Below are positions 39,090-48,700 of a DNA stretch of 64,000 nucleotides, piece after piece. The translations under genes were made by a program, and so were the position numbers. The first letter of the stretch is position 1; each line of letters opens with the position of its first letter. The notes under the pieces were generated by a model that ran no database searches, was not told where the DNA came from, and worked only from the letters and a program-made list of their open reading frames with translations. The stretch comes from an uncultured Bacteroidia bacterium (GTDB lineage Bacteria > Bacteroidota > Bacteroidia > Bacteroidales > UBA932), in NCBI GenBank assembly GCA_902768985.1, contig CACXNA010000016.1, positions 1-64,000 on the forward strand, read 5' to 3'.

Positions 39090-39755
39090 ATGAAGATCAT
39101 TTTCGCCACAGGCAACAAAGGTAAACTCCGCGAGGCCGCCGAGGTCCTCGGCCCGGACTACGAGATCGTTTCGCCCGCTTCGCTGGGCATCACCGAGGAT
39201 ATTCCCGAGACGGGATCGACCCTGCAGGAGAACTCCCTGCAGAAGGCGCAGTACCTCTTCGAGCGCACCGGCCTGCCGGTCTTCGCCGACGACACCGGCC
39301 TGGAAGTCGACGCCCTCGGCGGCGCGCCCGGCATCTACTCTGCGCGCTACGCCGGACCGGGCCATGACCACCAGGCGAATATGGACAAGTTGCTCAAGTC
39401 CCTTGAGCAACTTGTCCCCGACCCGGATGACGGGGGATGTTTCCCCCGAAACCCCCTCGGTCGCTGCGCTCCGACTGCCTCGGACAAACAGCCGACAAAT
39501 GACCGCCGCGCGCGGTTCCGCACCGTGGTCACGCTGATCCTCGCCGACGGGACGCCCCACTTCTTCGAGGGCACCTGCGAAGGCCGCATCGCCACCGAAA
39601 AGCGCGGCAACGGCGGCTTCGGCTACGACCCCGTCTTCCTGGCTGACGCCTACCCGGGCCGCACCCTCGCCGAAGTCTCGGAAGAGGAAAAGAACGCCGT
39701 CTCCCACCGGGGCCGGGCCGTCCGCGCCATGGCGGACTGGTTGAAATCCCGGTAA
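39090..39755 (+). CDS. rdgB: dITP/XTP pyrophosphatase, with in-frame insertion
   Basis: Removes deaminated purine nucleotides (dITP, XTP) from the pool; 221 aa, about 25-30 longer than usual. Motifs: FATGNKGKLREA, FADDTGLEVDALGGAPGIYSAR, GYDPVFL and the final SHRGRAV. Residues ~103-137, between NMDKLLK and NDRRARFRTVV, do not belong to the family. They are encoded by a 16-bp-arm palindrome (39383-39417) followed by a segment related to the repeat at 57290-57335. The insertion falls in a loop, so activity may be retained. Confidence 0.92.
   Translation: MKIIFATGNKGKLREAAEVLGPDYEIVSPASLGITEDIPETGSTLQENSLQKAQYLFERTGLPVFADDTGLEVDALGGAPGIYSARYAGPGHDHQANMDKLLKSLEQLVPDPDDGGCFPRNPLGRCAPTASDKQPTNDRRARFRTVVTLILADGTPHFFEGTCEGRIATEKRGNGGFGYDPVFLADAYPGRTLAEVSEEEKNAVSHRGRAVRAMADWLKSR
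39383..39495. repeat. hairpin plus repeat insertion inside rdgB
   Basis: GGACAAGTTGCTCAAG (39383-39398) and CTTGAGCAACTTGTCC (39402-39417) form a perfect 16-bp inverted repeat around TCC. From about 39426 to 39485 a segment with CCCCCGAAACCCCCTCGGTC follows; its reverse complement resembles 57303-57335 (GACCGAGGGGGTTT, GGGGGA, TCCCC). The whole block is in frame with rdgB. Confidence 0.75.
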
Positions 39756-39767
39756 TACAGGAAAGTC

Positions 39768-39850
39768 GGCGCCAAAAAGGGGCAAAAACGGCGCCGACCG
39801 GGGTTTTGAAACCAGGGTCGGCGCCAATTTTCGGGCTTTTCGGTTCCGAG
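39768..39850 (+). repeat. 83-bp element, copy B
   Basis: Lies between rdgB and the GH31 gene. Starts GGCGCCAAAAAGG and ends TTCGGTTCCGAG, with the internal palindrome CGGCGCCGACC and GGGTCGGCGCC. Its reverse complement matches copy A with about three differences. It is followed directly by a degenerate small palindrome (GAGATACCCGATC, then AGGTTGGGGA, 39847-39880). It may end rdgB transcription. Confidence 0.85.
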
Positions 39851-39897
39851 ATACCCGATCAGGTTGGGGAAGATAGTAATTATTCCGATAATTCGGT

Positions 39898-39905
39898 TAT
39901 CTTTG
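39898..39905 (+). promoter_or_regulatory. -7 box for the GH31 gene
   Basis: TATCTTTG, a perfect match, ending 5 nt before the ATG at 39911. A TTG at 39874-39876 is 21 bp upstream and could serve as the -33 element. Confidence 0.55.
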
Positions 39906-39910
39906 TAAGT

Positions 39911-42142
39911 ATGAGAAGATTCCCTTTGCTGTTTTGCCTTCTGGCGCTGGCGGCCTGCCAGCCGAAGGTGGTGCGGATCAACACGCCGCAGGGCACGCTG
40001 TGCCTCGAACCCATCGCCGAGGACGCCATCCGCGTGCGGATGACGCCCGAGGGCGCACCCGAACTCGGTGAGCTCATCTTCACCGAAAAGGTGAAGGCGC
40101 CGAAATACACCGTGGAGCGCAACGGCGGCGACGTCATCGTCCGCACGGCGAAGATGAGCGCCGTGTGGTACTCGGAGGCGCAGGCGCTCAGCTTCCTCGA
40201 CGCGGACGACAACCTGCTGCTGCGGGAGAACGGCCATAGCGTCGCACCCGCCGAGGTGCAGGGCGAGCCCGCCTGGGCGGCGAGCGCGCGTTTCGATTCG
40301 CCAGCAGGCGAACACCTCTACGGCACCGGGCAGTTCCAGGACGGCTACCTGGACATCCGCGGCCTGACGCGGCGCCTCACGCAGGTCAACACGCAGATCG
40401 CCCTGCCGATGGTCCTCTCCAGCCGCGGCTGGGGGCTGCTCTGGCACAACTACGGCCTCACGGACTTCAACCCCGCCGACCACAGCCTCGCGCTGACGGA
40501 GGCGAAGCAGGACGGCGGCTCGGTGACGGTCAACGCCACCGGCACGGCCGGCAACCGCCGCGAGATGCGCTTCTTCCGGACTTTCACCGGTGAGATCGAG
40601 CTGCCGGAGGACGGCGAATACGCCTTGCTGCTCGACGTCGGCCGCGACATGGCGCGTCGGCAGTACCTTGCCGTGGACGGGGAACCTCTGATCGACATTT
40701 CCAATACCTGGCTCCCGCCGACCGCCGCCGTCAAGGCGCAGCTCTCCGCCGGCCGGCACCGGCTGGTCGTCCAGGGCACCTTCGGCGACGCGCCCGTCGT
40801 CTACTGGCGCGCCGTCACGGACGAGACCGTCTTCTCCTCGCCCGTCGCGCCGGGCCTCGACTACGTCGTCTTCGCCGGCGACGCCGACGCCGTCATGCAC
40901 AGCTTCCGCAGCCTGGCGGGCCACGTACCGGCGCTTCCGGACTGGATCTTCCGCTACATCCACTGCCGCGAGCGCTTCGACACGCAGGACGAGCTGCTGA
41001 CCGTCGCGCGGAGGCTCCACGCGGAGCAGATTCCTGTCGGCACCGTCGTACAGGACTGGCAGTGGTGGGGCAAATACGGCTGGAACGCCATGCAGTTCGA
41101 CGAAGACAAATACCCCGATCCCAAGGCGATGACCGACGAGCTCCACGCGATGGACCAGCACCTGATGCTGTCCGTGTGGTCGCGCATCGGCCGCGACTCC
41201 GAGCTGGGCAAAGAGGTCGAGGCTCAGGGCTACTATATCGAAGGCACGGAATGGGTGGATTTCTTCCAGCCGGACGCCGCTGCCTTCTATTGGAAGAATT
41301 TCAGCGAGAAGCTGCTCCCGACCGGCATCGACGCCTGGTGGCAGGACGCCACCGAGCCGGAGAACGACGACCTGAAAGGCCGTCGCATCGGCCCGGACCA
41401 GATCCCCGGCGAATGGTACCGCAACGTCTATCCGCTGCACGTCATCCGCACCGTCTTTGAAGGCCTGCGGCGCGATCAGCCCGACCGCCTGCCGGTCATC
41501 CTGACGCGCAGCGCCTTCCCGGGCATCCAGCGCTACGGCGCCGTGACCTGGAGCGGCGACGTCGGCAACGACTGGGACGCGCTGCGCCGCCAGCTCGCGG
41601 GCGGCCTGGGCCAGATGGCCGCCGGCCTGCCATGGTGGACCTACGACGCCGGCGGCTTCTTCCGCCCCGGCAACCAGTACTCCGACGCGGACTACCAGGA
41701 GCGCATGATCCGCTGGATCCAGGCCGCCGTGTGGCTGCCCTTCATGCGCGTGCACGGCTACCAGAGCCGTACCGAGCCGTGGGAATACAGCCCCGAAACG
41801 GAGCGCCTGTACAAGGCCGCCGTCGCCCAGCGCGAGGCGCTGCTGCCGTACATTACGGAGCAGGCCGCGCGCGTCTGGGAGGAGGATTACACCCTGATGC
41901 GCCCGCTCGTTTTCGACTTCCCGCAGGACGAAGCGGCGCTGCAGCAGAACTGCGAATGGATGTTCGGCCCGGACTACCTCGTCTGCCCGGTCACGGAAGG
42001 CGGGGTCTCCAGCTGGACGGTCTATCTGCCTGAGAATGAGGCCGGCTGGGAAGACATCCGCACTGGCGCTCACCTTGCGGGCGGCCAGTACGCCGTCGTT
42101 CCCGTGGACCTCGAAGCGATCCCGGTCTTCCGGAAGCAGTAA
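39911..42142 (+). CDS. GH31 family alpha-glycosidase, lipoprotein
   Basis: 743-aa predicted lipoprotein (CLLALAACQPK). The N-terminal GH31 beta-sandwich is followed by a PA14-like insert (about residues 225-300: ELPEDGEYALLLDVG, AGRHRLVVQGTFG), then the TIM barrel. The nucleophile Asp is in WWQDATEPE and the acid/base Asp in WSGDVGNDW. The WQWWGKYGW motif shapes the active site. A PA14 insert is typical of alpha-xylosidases of Bacteroidota (BoGH31A type), but alpha-glucosidase activity is also possible. The ATG at 39911 gives the signal peptide; earlier in-frame codons run back into the 83-bp repeat. It converges on exonuclease III with a 3-bp gap. Confidence 0.92.
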   Translation: MRRFPLLFCLLALAACQPKVVRINTPQGTLCLEPIAEDAIRVRMTPEGAPELGELIFTEKVKAPKYTVERNGGDVIVRTAKMSAVWYSEAQALSFLDADDNLLLRENGHSVAPAEVQGEPAWAASARFDSPAGEHLYGTGQFQDGYLDIRGLTRRLTQVNTQIALPMVLSSRGWGLLWHNYGLTDFNPADHSLALTEAKQDGGSVTVNATGTAGNRREMRFFRTFTGEIELPEDGEYALLLDVGRDMARRQYLAVDGEPLIDISNTWLPPTAAVKAQLSAGRHRLVVQGTFGDAPVVYWRAVTDETVFSSPVAPGLDYVVFAGDADAVMHSFRSLAGHVPALPDWIFRYIHCRERFDTQDELLTVARRLHAEQIPVGTVVQDWQWWGKYGWNAMQFDEDKYPDPKAMTDELHAMDQHLMLSVWSRIGRDSELGKEVEAQGYYIEGTEWVDFFQPDAAAFYWKNFSEKLLPTGIDAWWQDATEPENDDLKGRRIGPDQIPGEWYRNVYPLHVIRTVFEGLRRDQPDRLPVILTRSAFPGIQRYGAVTWSGDVGNDWDALRRQLAGGLGQMAAGLPWWTYDAGGFFRPGNQYSDADYQERMIRWIQAAVWLPFMRVHGYQSRTEPWEYSPETERLYKAAVAQREALLPYITEQAARVWEEDYTLMRPLVFDFPQDEAALQQNCEWMFGPDYLVCPVTEGGVSSWTVYLPENEAGWEDIRTGAHLAGGQYAVVPVDLEAIPVFRKQ

Positions 42143-42145
42143 GGC

Positions 42146-42898
42146 TTATTCGCTGAGCACCAGCTCCACCGGGCAGTGGTCGGAGCCGAAGATTTCGTTG
42201 TGGATGTCGGTGCCCGCGATGCGCGGGGCGAGGCCCTCGGAGACGAGGAAATAATCGATGCGCCAGCCGACGTTCCGCTCGCGGGCGGCCATGCGGTAGG
42301 ACCACCAGGAGTACTTCGCCTCGCCCGGGTGGGCGTCGCGCCAGCTGTCGCGAAAGCCCGCGGCGAGCAGTTCGCTCATCTTGCCCCGCTCCTCGTCGGA
42401 GAAACCGGCGTTGAAATGGTTCGTGGCGGGATTCTTCAGGTCAATCTCCTCGTGGGCGACGTTCATGTCGCCGCAGATCACCACGCCCTTCTTCGCGGCC
42501 AGGCCGCTCACATAGGCGCGGAACGCGTCCTCCCACTGCATCCGGTAATCCAGGCGGCGCAGGCCGTCCTGCGAGTTGGGGACGTACACGTTGACCAGGT
42601 AGAAGTCCGGCAACTCCAGCGTGACGACACGCCCCTCGTGGTCGTGCTCGTCCACGCCGAGGCCGTAGCTGACGGACAGCGGCGTCTGCCGCGTGTAGAT
42701 GGCCGTGCCGGAGTAGCCTTTCTTGTCGGCGTAGTTCCAGTAGGACTGGTAGCCGAGGAACTCGAGGTCGAGCTGGCCGGCGGAGAGCTTGGTCTCCTGC
42801 AGGCAGAAAAAGTCGGCGTCGAGCGCCTCGAAGATGTCGGCGAAGCCCTTGCCGGCCACGGCCCGCAGGCCGTTGACATTCCAACTAATGAATTTCAT
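42146..42898 (-). CDS. xth: exodeoxyribonuclease III (AP endonuclease)
   Basis: Base-excision repair enzyme of the EEP family (250 aa). Motifs: FISWNVNGLRA, FFCLQETKL with the metal-binding Glu, YVPNSQDGLRRLDYR, VICGDMNVAHEEIDL, WRIDYFLVS and the final FGSDHCPV. No signal peptide, so it acts in the cytoplasm, unlike the EEP lipoprotein at 25259. Full length. A TATATTTA box lies 4 nt upstream of the ATG. Confidence 0.96.
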   Translation of the reverse strand: MKFISWNVNGLRAVAGKGFADIFEALDADFFCLQETKLSAGQLDLEFLGYQSYWNYADKKGYSGTAIYTRQTPLSVSYGLGVDEHDHEGRVVTLELPDFYLVNVYVPNSQDGLRRLDYRMQWEDAFRAYVSGLAAKKGVVICGDMNVAHEEIDLKNPATNHFNAGFSDEERGKMSELLAAGFRDSWRDAHPGEAKYSWWSYRMAARERNVGWRIDYFLVSEGLAPRIAGTDIHNEIFGSDHCPVELVLSE

Positions 42899-42902
42899 AA
42901 GG

Positions 42903-42910
42903 TAAATATA
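42903..42910 (-). promoter_or_regulatory. possible -7 box for exonuclease III
   Basis: TATATTTA on the minus strand, one mismatch from TAnnTTTG, ending 4 nt before the ATG at 42898. Confidence 0.35.
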
Positions 42911-42923
42911 CGCAGAAAATTTG

Positions 42924-42931
42924 TATCTTCG
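42924..42931 (+). promoter_or_regulatory. possible -7 box for cysS
   Basis: TATCTTCG, one mismatch from TAnnTTTG, 20 nt before the cysS ATG. The same variant precedes apt. Confidence 0.35.
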
Positions 42932-42951
42932 CCTGCTTATATTAATTGACT

Positions 42952-44478
42952 ATGCGCGAATTCTATATCACCAATACCCTGACCCGCAGCAAGGAGCTCT
43001 TCAAGCCGGTCCATCCCGGCCACGTGGGCATGTATGTCTGCGGCCCGACCGTCTACGGCGACGCCCACCTCGGCCATGCCCGCCCGGGCGTGACCTACGA
43101 CGTCCTGAGCAAGCTTCTGCGCCACCTGGGCTACAAGGTGCGCTACGTCCGCAACATCACGGACGTGGGACACCTCGAGCACGACGCCGACGAAGGCGAG
43201 GACAAGATCGCGAAGAAGGCCCGCCTGGAGCAGCTGGAGCCGATGGAGGTCGTACAGGCCTACACCCTGCGCTACCATGAGGCGATGCGCCTGCTGAACG
43301 TGGCGCCCCCCTCCATCGAGCCGCGCGCCTCGGGCCACATCATCGAGCAGATTGAGGCGGTGAAGAAGATCCTCGAGGCCGGCTACGCCTACGAGAGCAA
43401 CGGCAGCATCTATTTCGACGTCGAGAAATACAACAAGGACTTCCACTACGGCATCCTCTCTGGCCGTAACCTCAACGATACGCTGGAGGGCACCCGCAGC
43501 CTGGACGGGCAGAGCGACAAGCGCGCTCCCTACGACTTCGCCCTCTGGAAGAAGGCGGAGCCGGAGCACATCATGCGCTGGCCGTCCCCGTGGGGCGAGG
43601 GATTCCCGGGCTGGCACCTTGAGTGCTCGGTCATGGGCGAGAAATACCTCGGCCGCGAGTTTGACATCCACGGCGGCGGCATGGACCTGATGTTCCCGCA
43701 CCACGAGTGCGAGATCGCGCAGAACCAGGCCTCCCGCGGCACGCAGGGCGTGCACTACTGGGTGCATAACAACATGATCACCATCGGTGGCCAGAAGATG
43801 GGCAAGTCGCTGGGCAACTTCATCACCCTGCCGCAGCTCTTCGCCGGCGACCACCCGAAGCTCACCCAGGCCTACAGCCCGATGACGGTGCGCTTCTTCA
43901 TCCTCCAGGCCCACTACCGCGGCACGCTGGACTTCTCCAACGAGGCCCTGCAGGCCGCCGGAAAGGGTTTCGCGCGCCTGATGCAGGCCGCCCGCGACCT
44001 CTACGCCATGGCCGGCCGCAAGGCCCCGCAGTACGCCTACGGCGAGGAGCCCGTCCACGTTGCGCCGGACAGCTGCCCGGCCGACAGCGAGGCCGTGAAG
44101 GCCGTCTTCGACGGCATCTACGACGCCCTCTGCGACGACATGAACACCCCGGTCGCGCTCGCGCACATCTCCGAGGCGGTCAAGCTGATCAATTCCGCGA
44201 AAGCGGGCCAGCTGAAGCTCTCGAAGGGCGACCTCGACACGCTCGTGCAGCTCTTCGACGACATTGTCTTCGGCGTGCTCGGCCTCAAGGACGAGGAAGC
44301 CGCCGGCGACAGCGGCATGAAGGTGATCGACGGTCTGATGCAGATGGTCCTCGAGCAGCGCGCCGCTGCCAAGGCCGCCAAGGACTGGACGACCTCCGAC
44401 CACATCCGCGACGCCCTGAAGGCCCTTGGCATCCAGGTCAAGGATACCAAGGACGGCGCCGAGTGGACGCTGGAATAA
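42952..44478 (+). CDS. cysS: cysteinyl-tRNA synthetase
   Basis: Class I synthetase that charges tRNA-Cys (508 aa). The zinc-site start [19 protein letters not shown] contains the HIGH-type motif, with [10 protein letters not shown] and [11 protein letters not shown] following, and the KMSKS-type signature is KMGKSLGNF. The DALR-like and C-terminal domains are complete. The ATG at 42952 is chosen; a TTG two codons upstream is also in frame. The stop overlaps the next gene (TAATG). Confidence 0.97.
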   Translation: MREFYITNTLTRSKELFKPVHPGHVGMYVCGPTVYGDAHLGHARPGVTYDVLSKLLRHLGYKVRYVRNITDVGHLEHDADEGEDKIAKKARLEQLEPMEVVQAYTLRYHEAMRLLNVAPPSIEPRASGHIIEQIEAVKKILEAGYAYESNGSIYFDVEKYNKDFHYGILSGRNLNDTLEGTRSLDGQSDKRAPYDFALWKKAEPEHIMRWPSPWGEGFPGWHLECSVMGEKYLGREFDIHGGGMDLMFPHHECEIAQNQASRGTQGVHYWVHNNMITIGGQKMGKSLGNFITLPQLFAGDHPKLTQAYSPMTVRFFILQAHYRGTLDFSNEALQAAGKGFARLMQAARDLYAMAGRKAPQYAYGEEPVHVAPDSCPADSEAVKAVFDGIYDALCDDMNTPVALAHISEAVKLINSAKAGQLKLSKGDLDTLVQLFDDIVFGVLGLKDEEAAGDSGMKVIDGLMQMVLEQRAAAKAAKDWTTSDHIRDALKALGIQVKDTKDGAEWTLE

Positions 44479-45737
44479 TGAATAGGCAGGAGCTTGAAAT
44501 CATGGCGCCGGCGGGCGGGTTCGACTGCCTGCAGGCGGCGATCCAGGGCGGCGCGAACTCCGTTTATTTCGGCATCGGCCGGCTGAACATGCGCAGCCGC
44601 TCGGCGGCGAATTTCCTCCCGGAGGATCTGCCGGAGGTGGTCCGCATCTGCCGCGAGGCGGGGGTGCGCAGCTATCTGACGCTCAACATCACCCTCTTCC
44701 AGGACGACCTCGCCGCCATGCGGGAGGCGTTGGACGCGGCCCGCGCAGCGGGGGTGGACGCCGTGATCGCGTCGGACATCGCCGCCATCCAGTACTGCCG
44801 GCAGATCGGGCTCGAGGTTCACATTTCCACGCAGCTGTCCATCTCGAACGTGGAGGCGCTGCGCTTCTACGCGCAGTTCGCCGACGTGGTGGTGCTGGCG
44901 CGCGAGCTGACGCTCGACCAGGTGAAGGACATCCACGAGACCATCGTCCGCGAGCGGATCTGCGGCCCGTCGGGGCAGTTGGTGCGCATCGAGATGTTCG
45001 CCCACGGGGCGCTCTGCATGGCCGTGAGCGGCAAATGCTATCTCTCGCTCCACGCCGCCGGCGCCTCCGCCAACCGCGGCGCCTGCTACCAGGTCTGCCG
45101 CCGCAGCTACGAGGTGCGCGACCGCGAGACGGGCAACGAGCTGCTGATCGACAACGAATACATCATGTCCCCGAAGGACCTCTGCACGATCGAATTCATG
45201 GACCGCATCATCGAGAGCGGCGTGCGGGTCTTCAAGATCGAGGGACGGGCCCGCTCCGCGGAATATGTCAAGCGCTGCGCCTCCTGCTACCGGCGGGCGG
45301 CCGACGCCGTCTGCGACGGCAGCTACACGCCGGAGCTCGCGTCGGCGCTGAAGGCCGAGCTGGCCGAGGTCTTCAACCGGGGCTTCTGGGACGGCTATTA
45401 CCAGGGCGCGCGCCTGGGTGAATGGAGTGCCGTATACGGCACCCAAGCCACCCGGCGCAAGGTTTACCTGGGCAAGGTGACCAACTGGTTTGACAGGATT
45501 GGGGTAGCGGAGATCTCCGTGGAGACCTCCGACCTGCACTGCGGCGATCAGCTGATGGTCATCGGCGCCACGACCGGCGTCGTGGAATTCGAGGCCGCGG
45601 ACATCCGCCTGGAGTTCGATCCGGTGGAGCTGGCGCCCAAGGGCAGCCGCTGCTCCGTCCGCGTCCCCTGCGAACTGTGTCCCGACGGCAAACTCCGCCG
45701 CGGCGACAAGGTCTTCCTCTGGGTGGAAGCGGACTAG
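44478..45737 (+). CDS. U32 family peptidase-like protein (RNA hydroxylation type)
   Basis: 419-aa U32 protein. Features are MAPAGGFDCLQAAIQGGANS near the start and the family signature EMFAHGALCMAVSGKCYLS at about residues 173-191. Cysteines in NRGACYQVCRR and CASCYRR could bind an iron-sulfur cluster, as in TrhP/RlhA enzymes that hydroxylate tRNA or rRNA. Classical collagenase activity is unlikely. It overlaps the cysS stop by one base, and this link to a tRNA synthetase fits an RNA-modification role. The exact substrate is not determinable here. Confidence 0.9.
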   Translation: MNRQELEIMAPAGGFDCLQAAIQGGANSVYFGIGRLNMRSRSAANFLPEDLPEVVRICREAGVRSYLTLNITLFQDDLAAMREALDAARAAGVDAVIASDIAAIQYCRQIGLEVHISTQLSISNVEALRFYAQFADVVVLARELTLDQVKDIHETIVRERICGPSGQLVRIEMFAHGALCMAVSGKCYLSLHAAGASANRGACYQVCRRSYEVRDRETGNELLIDNEYIMSPKDLCTIEFMDRIIESGVRVFKIEGRARSAEYVKRCASCYRRAADAVCDGSYTPELASALKAELAEVFNRGFWDGYYQGARLGEWSAVYGTQATRRKVYLGKVTNWFDRIGVAEISVETSDLHCGDQLMVIGATTGVVEFEAADIRLEFDPVELAPKGSRCSVRVPCELCPDGKLRRGDKVFLWVEAD

Positions 45738-45762
45738 TCATTCCGGGCCTGACCCGGAATCT
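45736..45762. repeat. inverted repeat at the U32/metH convergence
   Basis: AGTCATTCCGGGCC, TG, ACCCGGAATCT: a single palindrome exactly between two convergent genes, starting within the U32 stop codon and ending 2 nt before the metH stop. Probably a bidirectional 3'-end structure. Confidence 0.8.
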
Positions 45763-45763
45763 T

Positions 45764-48700
45764 CTATAATAGATGGCTGAGGTATCGTTTTGCGTCTTCA
45801 GGACTGAAGCCGCGGGCGGCGGCGTAGGCGTCGAGGGCCTCCGCCGGGAGGCGGCGGATCTCCGGGTAGGAGGCCGCCGGGTGCGCGAAGACGAGCCCGC
45901 AGATGCTGGCGTCGGGGATCATGGCGCAGGACTCCGTGAGACGGATGTCGAGCTGATCGCCGTCCGGCAGCAGGGCGAGGATGTCGCGCTTGAGGCTGTG
46001 GTCCGGGCAGGAGGCGTAGCCCGCCGCGGGCTTGACGATCTTGACCGGGGAGCCTTTCGGGAGCTGTTTCTCCAGCTCGGCGTCCAGCCAGCCTGAGGCC
46101 GCCTCGGCGAGCGTCAGGCGCAGGGAGCGATTCAAGAGGGAATCATATTCCATCGAACACGCCGGACAGTCGCATCCGGCCGGATGTGTTTCGTGCACGC
46201 TAATCGCGAACATGCCGGCGGGACTATCAAATCCGTAGTCGCCCGGGGCGACGTAGTCGGCGAGGGAGCGGCCGTCGGCGCCGTCCTGGCGCAGCATCGG
46301 CAGGCGCCAGGCGGGCGCGACGATAGTGTCGCGCTCGGCGTGGCAGGCGTCGAAGCGGGCGGCGATGCGGATGCGGCAGAGACCCTCGCGCTTGATGACT
46401 TCCAGCCGCTCGATGGCGTCAGCGCTCAATTGCACGGTCTGGGATTCCGGGTCAAGCCCGGAATGACTATCAGTTATGCCGCCCTTTTCTTTAGTCATGC
46501 CGGACTTAGATCCGGCATCTTTTATCCCCCAGATCGCATAGAACAGCTTCCAGTCGAAGTAAGGCAGCACCTCGGCGATGCTGAGTTCCCGGCAGGGGAT
46601 GCTCTCGAAGAAGGCCCCGCGGAGGTAGCTGTCGGCCGGGAAGGGATGAGATTCCGGGTCAAGCCCGGAATGACTGTTCACCTTAGTCATGCCGGACTGC
46701 GATCCGGCATCTCCTGCCTTGTACAATGCCCTCATCTCCTCCTGCTTCCGGTGCTCCTCCGCCTCGGTGGCGGCGCGGTCGGAGAGCAGGCGCCCGGCGA
46801 GCACGGCGCTGGCCGAGGCGTCGGGGGCGTAGAAGACGTGGTCGTAGAGGGGCGCCAGCTTGACGGCCGTATGCAGGGCCGAGGTCGTGGCGCCGCCGAT
46901 CAGCAGCGGCGTGGAGAGGCCCCGGGCGGCCATTTCGCGGCAGAGCTCCTCCATCTGGTGGAGCGACGGCGTGATGAGCCCGCTGACACCGATGATGTCG
47001 GCGCGGATCGCTTCCGCCTGGGCGAGGATGGTCTCGCGGGGGACCATCACGCCGAGGTCGGTGACCTCGAATCCGTTGCAGCGGAGCACGATGCCGAGGA
47101 TATTCTTTCCGATGTCATGGACGTCGCCCTGGACGGTGGCGAGCAGGATGCGCGGCTTGCCGGCGCCGTCCTTCGAGGCGCCCATGTAGGGCTGCAGGAT
47201 CTCGACGGCGTCGCGCATCACCTTGGCGGACTTGACGACCTGCGGGAGGAACATCTTGCCGGCGGCGAAGCGTTCGCCCACGCGGGCCATGCCGTCCATC
47301 AGCGGACCCTCGATGACGTCGACCGCGCGGCCCTTCTCCTGCAGGGCCTCCATGAGGTCCTGCTGCAGGGTCGGCGAGCCGCCGCCGACGAGCGCTCTGA
47401 CGAGGCGCTCGGAGACCGGGCAGCTTTCCCCGCCTTTTTCTGCCAGGTCCCCTGTTTTTTCGGGGGACCCGCCAGGATTTCCCGGGTTTTTCTGGCCGGC
47501 TTCGGCCATTTGCTGCGCCAGGGCGATCAGGCGCTCCGTGGCTTCCGGGTCGCGGTCCAGGATTACGTCCTCGACGGCGTGCAGCAGCCCGGGCTCGACG
47601 GCGTCGTAGGGGAGCAGCATCCCCGGATTGACGATGCCCATGTCGAGGCCCGCCGCCACGGCGTGGTAGAGGAAGGCCGTGTGCATGGCCTCGCGGACGG
47701 GGTTGTTGCCGCGGAAGGCGAAGGACAGGTTGGAGATACCGCCGGAGCACATCGTGCCAGGCAGGTTCTGCTTGATCCAGCGGACGGCCTCGATGAAGTC
47801 CACCGCGTAGCGGGCGTGCTCCGCGATGCCGGTGCCGACCGACAGGACGTTGACGTCGAAGATGATTTCCCAGGGCTGGTAGCCGGCCTGCTCGGTCAGA
47901 AGCCGATAGGCGCGCTCACAGATCTCGATTTTGCGCGCGTAGGTCGTGGCCTGGCCCTGCTCGTCGAAGGCCATCACGACCACCGACGCGCCCAGGCGCC
48001 GGATCTCGCGGGCTTTCTTCAGGAATACCTCCTCGCCCTCCTTGAGGGAGATGGAGTTGACGATGCAGCGCCCCTGGGCGTTCTTGAGGCCGGCGAGGAG
48101 CGTCTCCCAGTGGGAGGAGTCGATCATCAGCGCGGCCTTGGAGACGGCCGGGTCGCCGGCGATGTGGCGCGTGAACTTCTCCATCTCGACGGTGGAGTCG
48201 AGCATCGCGTCGTCCATATTGATGTCGATCACCGCGGCGCCGCCTTCGATCTGGCCGGCGGCTACCTGCAGGGCGGTGTCGTATTCGCCCGCGGCGATGA
48301 GTTTGGCAAATTTGCGCGAGCCGGCCACGTTGGTGCGCTCGCCGATGTTGGTGAAGCGGCTCTGCCGCACGTCCAGGCAGACGGCCTCCAGGCCGCTGAC
48401 ATAGGGGCGCGCGTCCGGCGCGGGCACGGCCCGGGGGCTGAGCCCGCGCACGGCCGCGGCGATGGCGGCGATGTGCTCGGGGGTGGTGCCGCAGCAGCCG
48501 CCGACGAGGTTCACGAGGCCGTCCTGCGCCATCTTCTGCAGCGCGGCGGCGGTCTGCTCGGGCTTCTCGTCGTAGGCGCCCATCTCGTTGGGCAGGCCGG
48601 CGTTGGGGTAGCAGCTCACGGCGCAGTCCGCCCATGCGGCGATGTCCGCGACGAGCGGGGCCAGGTCGGCGGCGCCGAGCGAGCAGTTGAGGCCGAAGGT

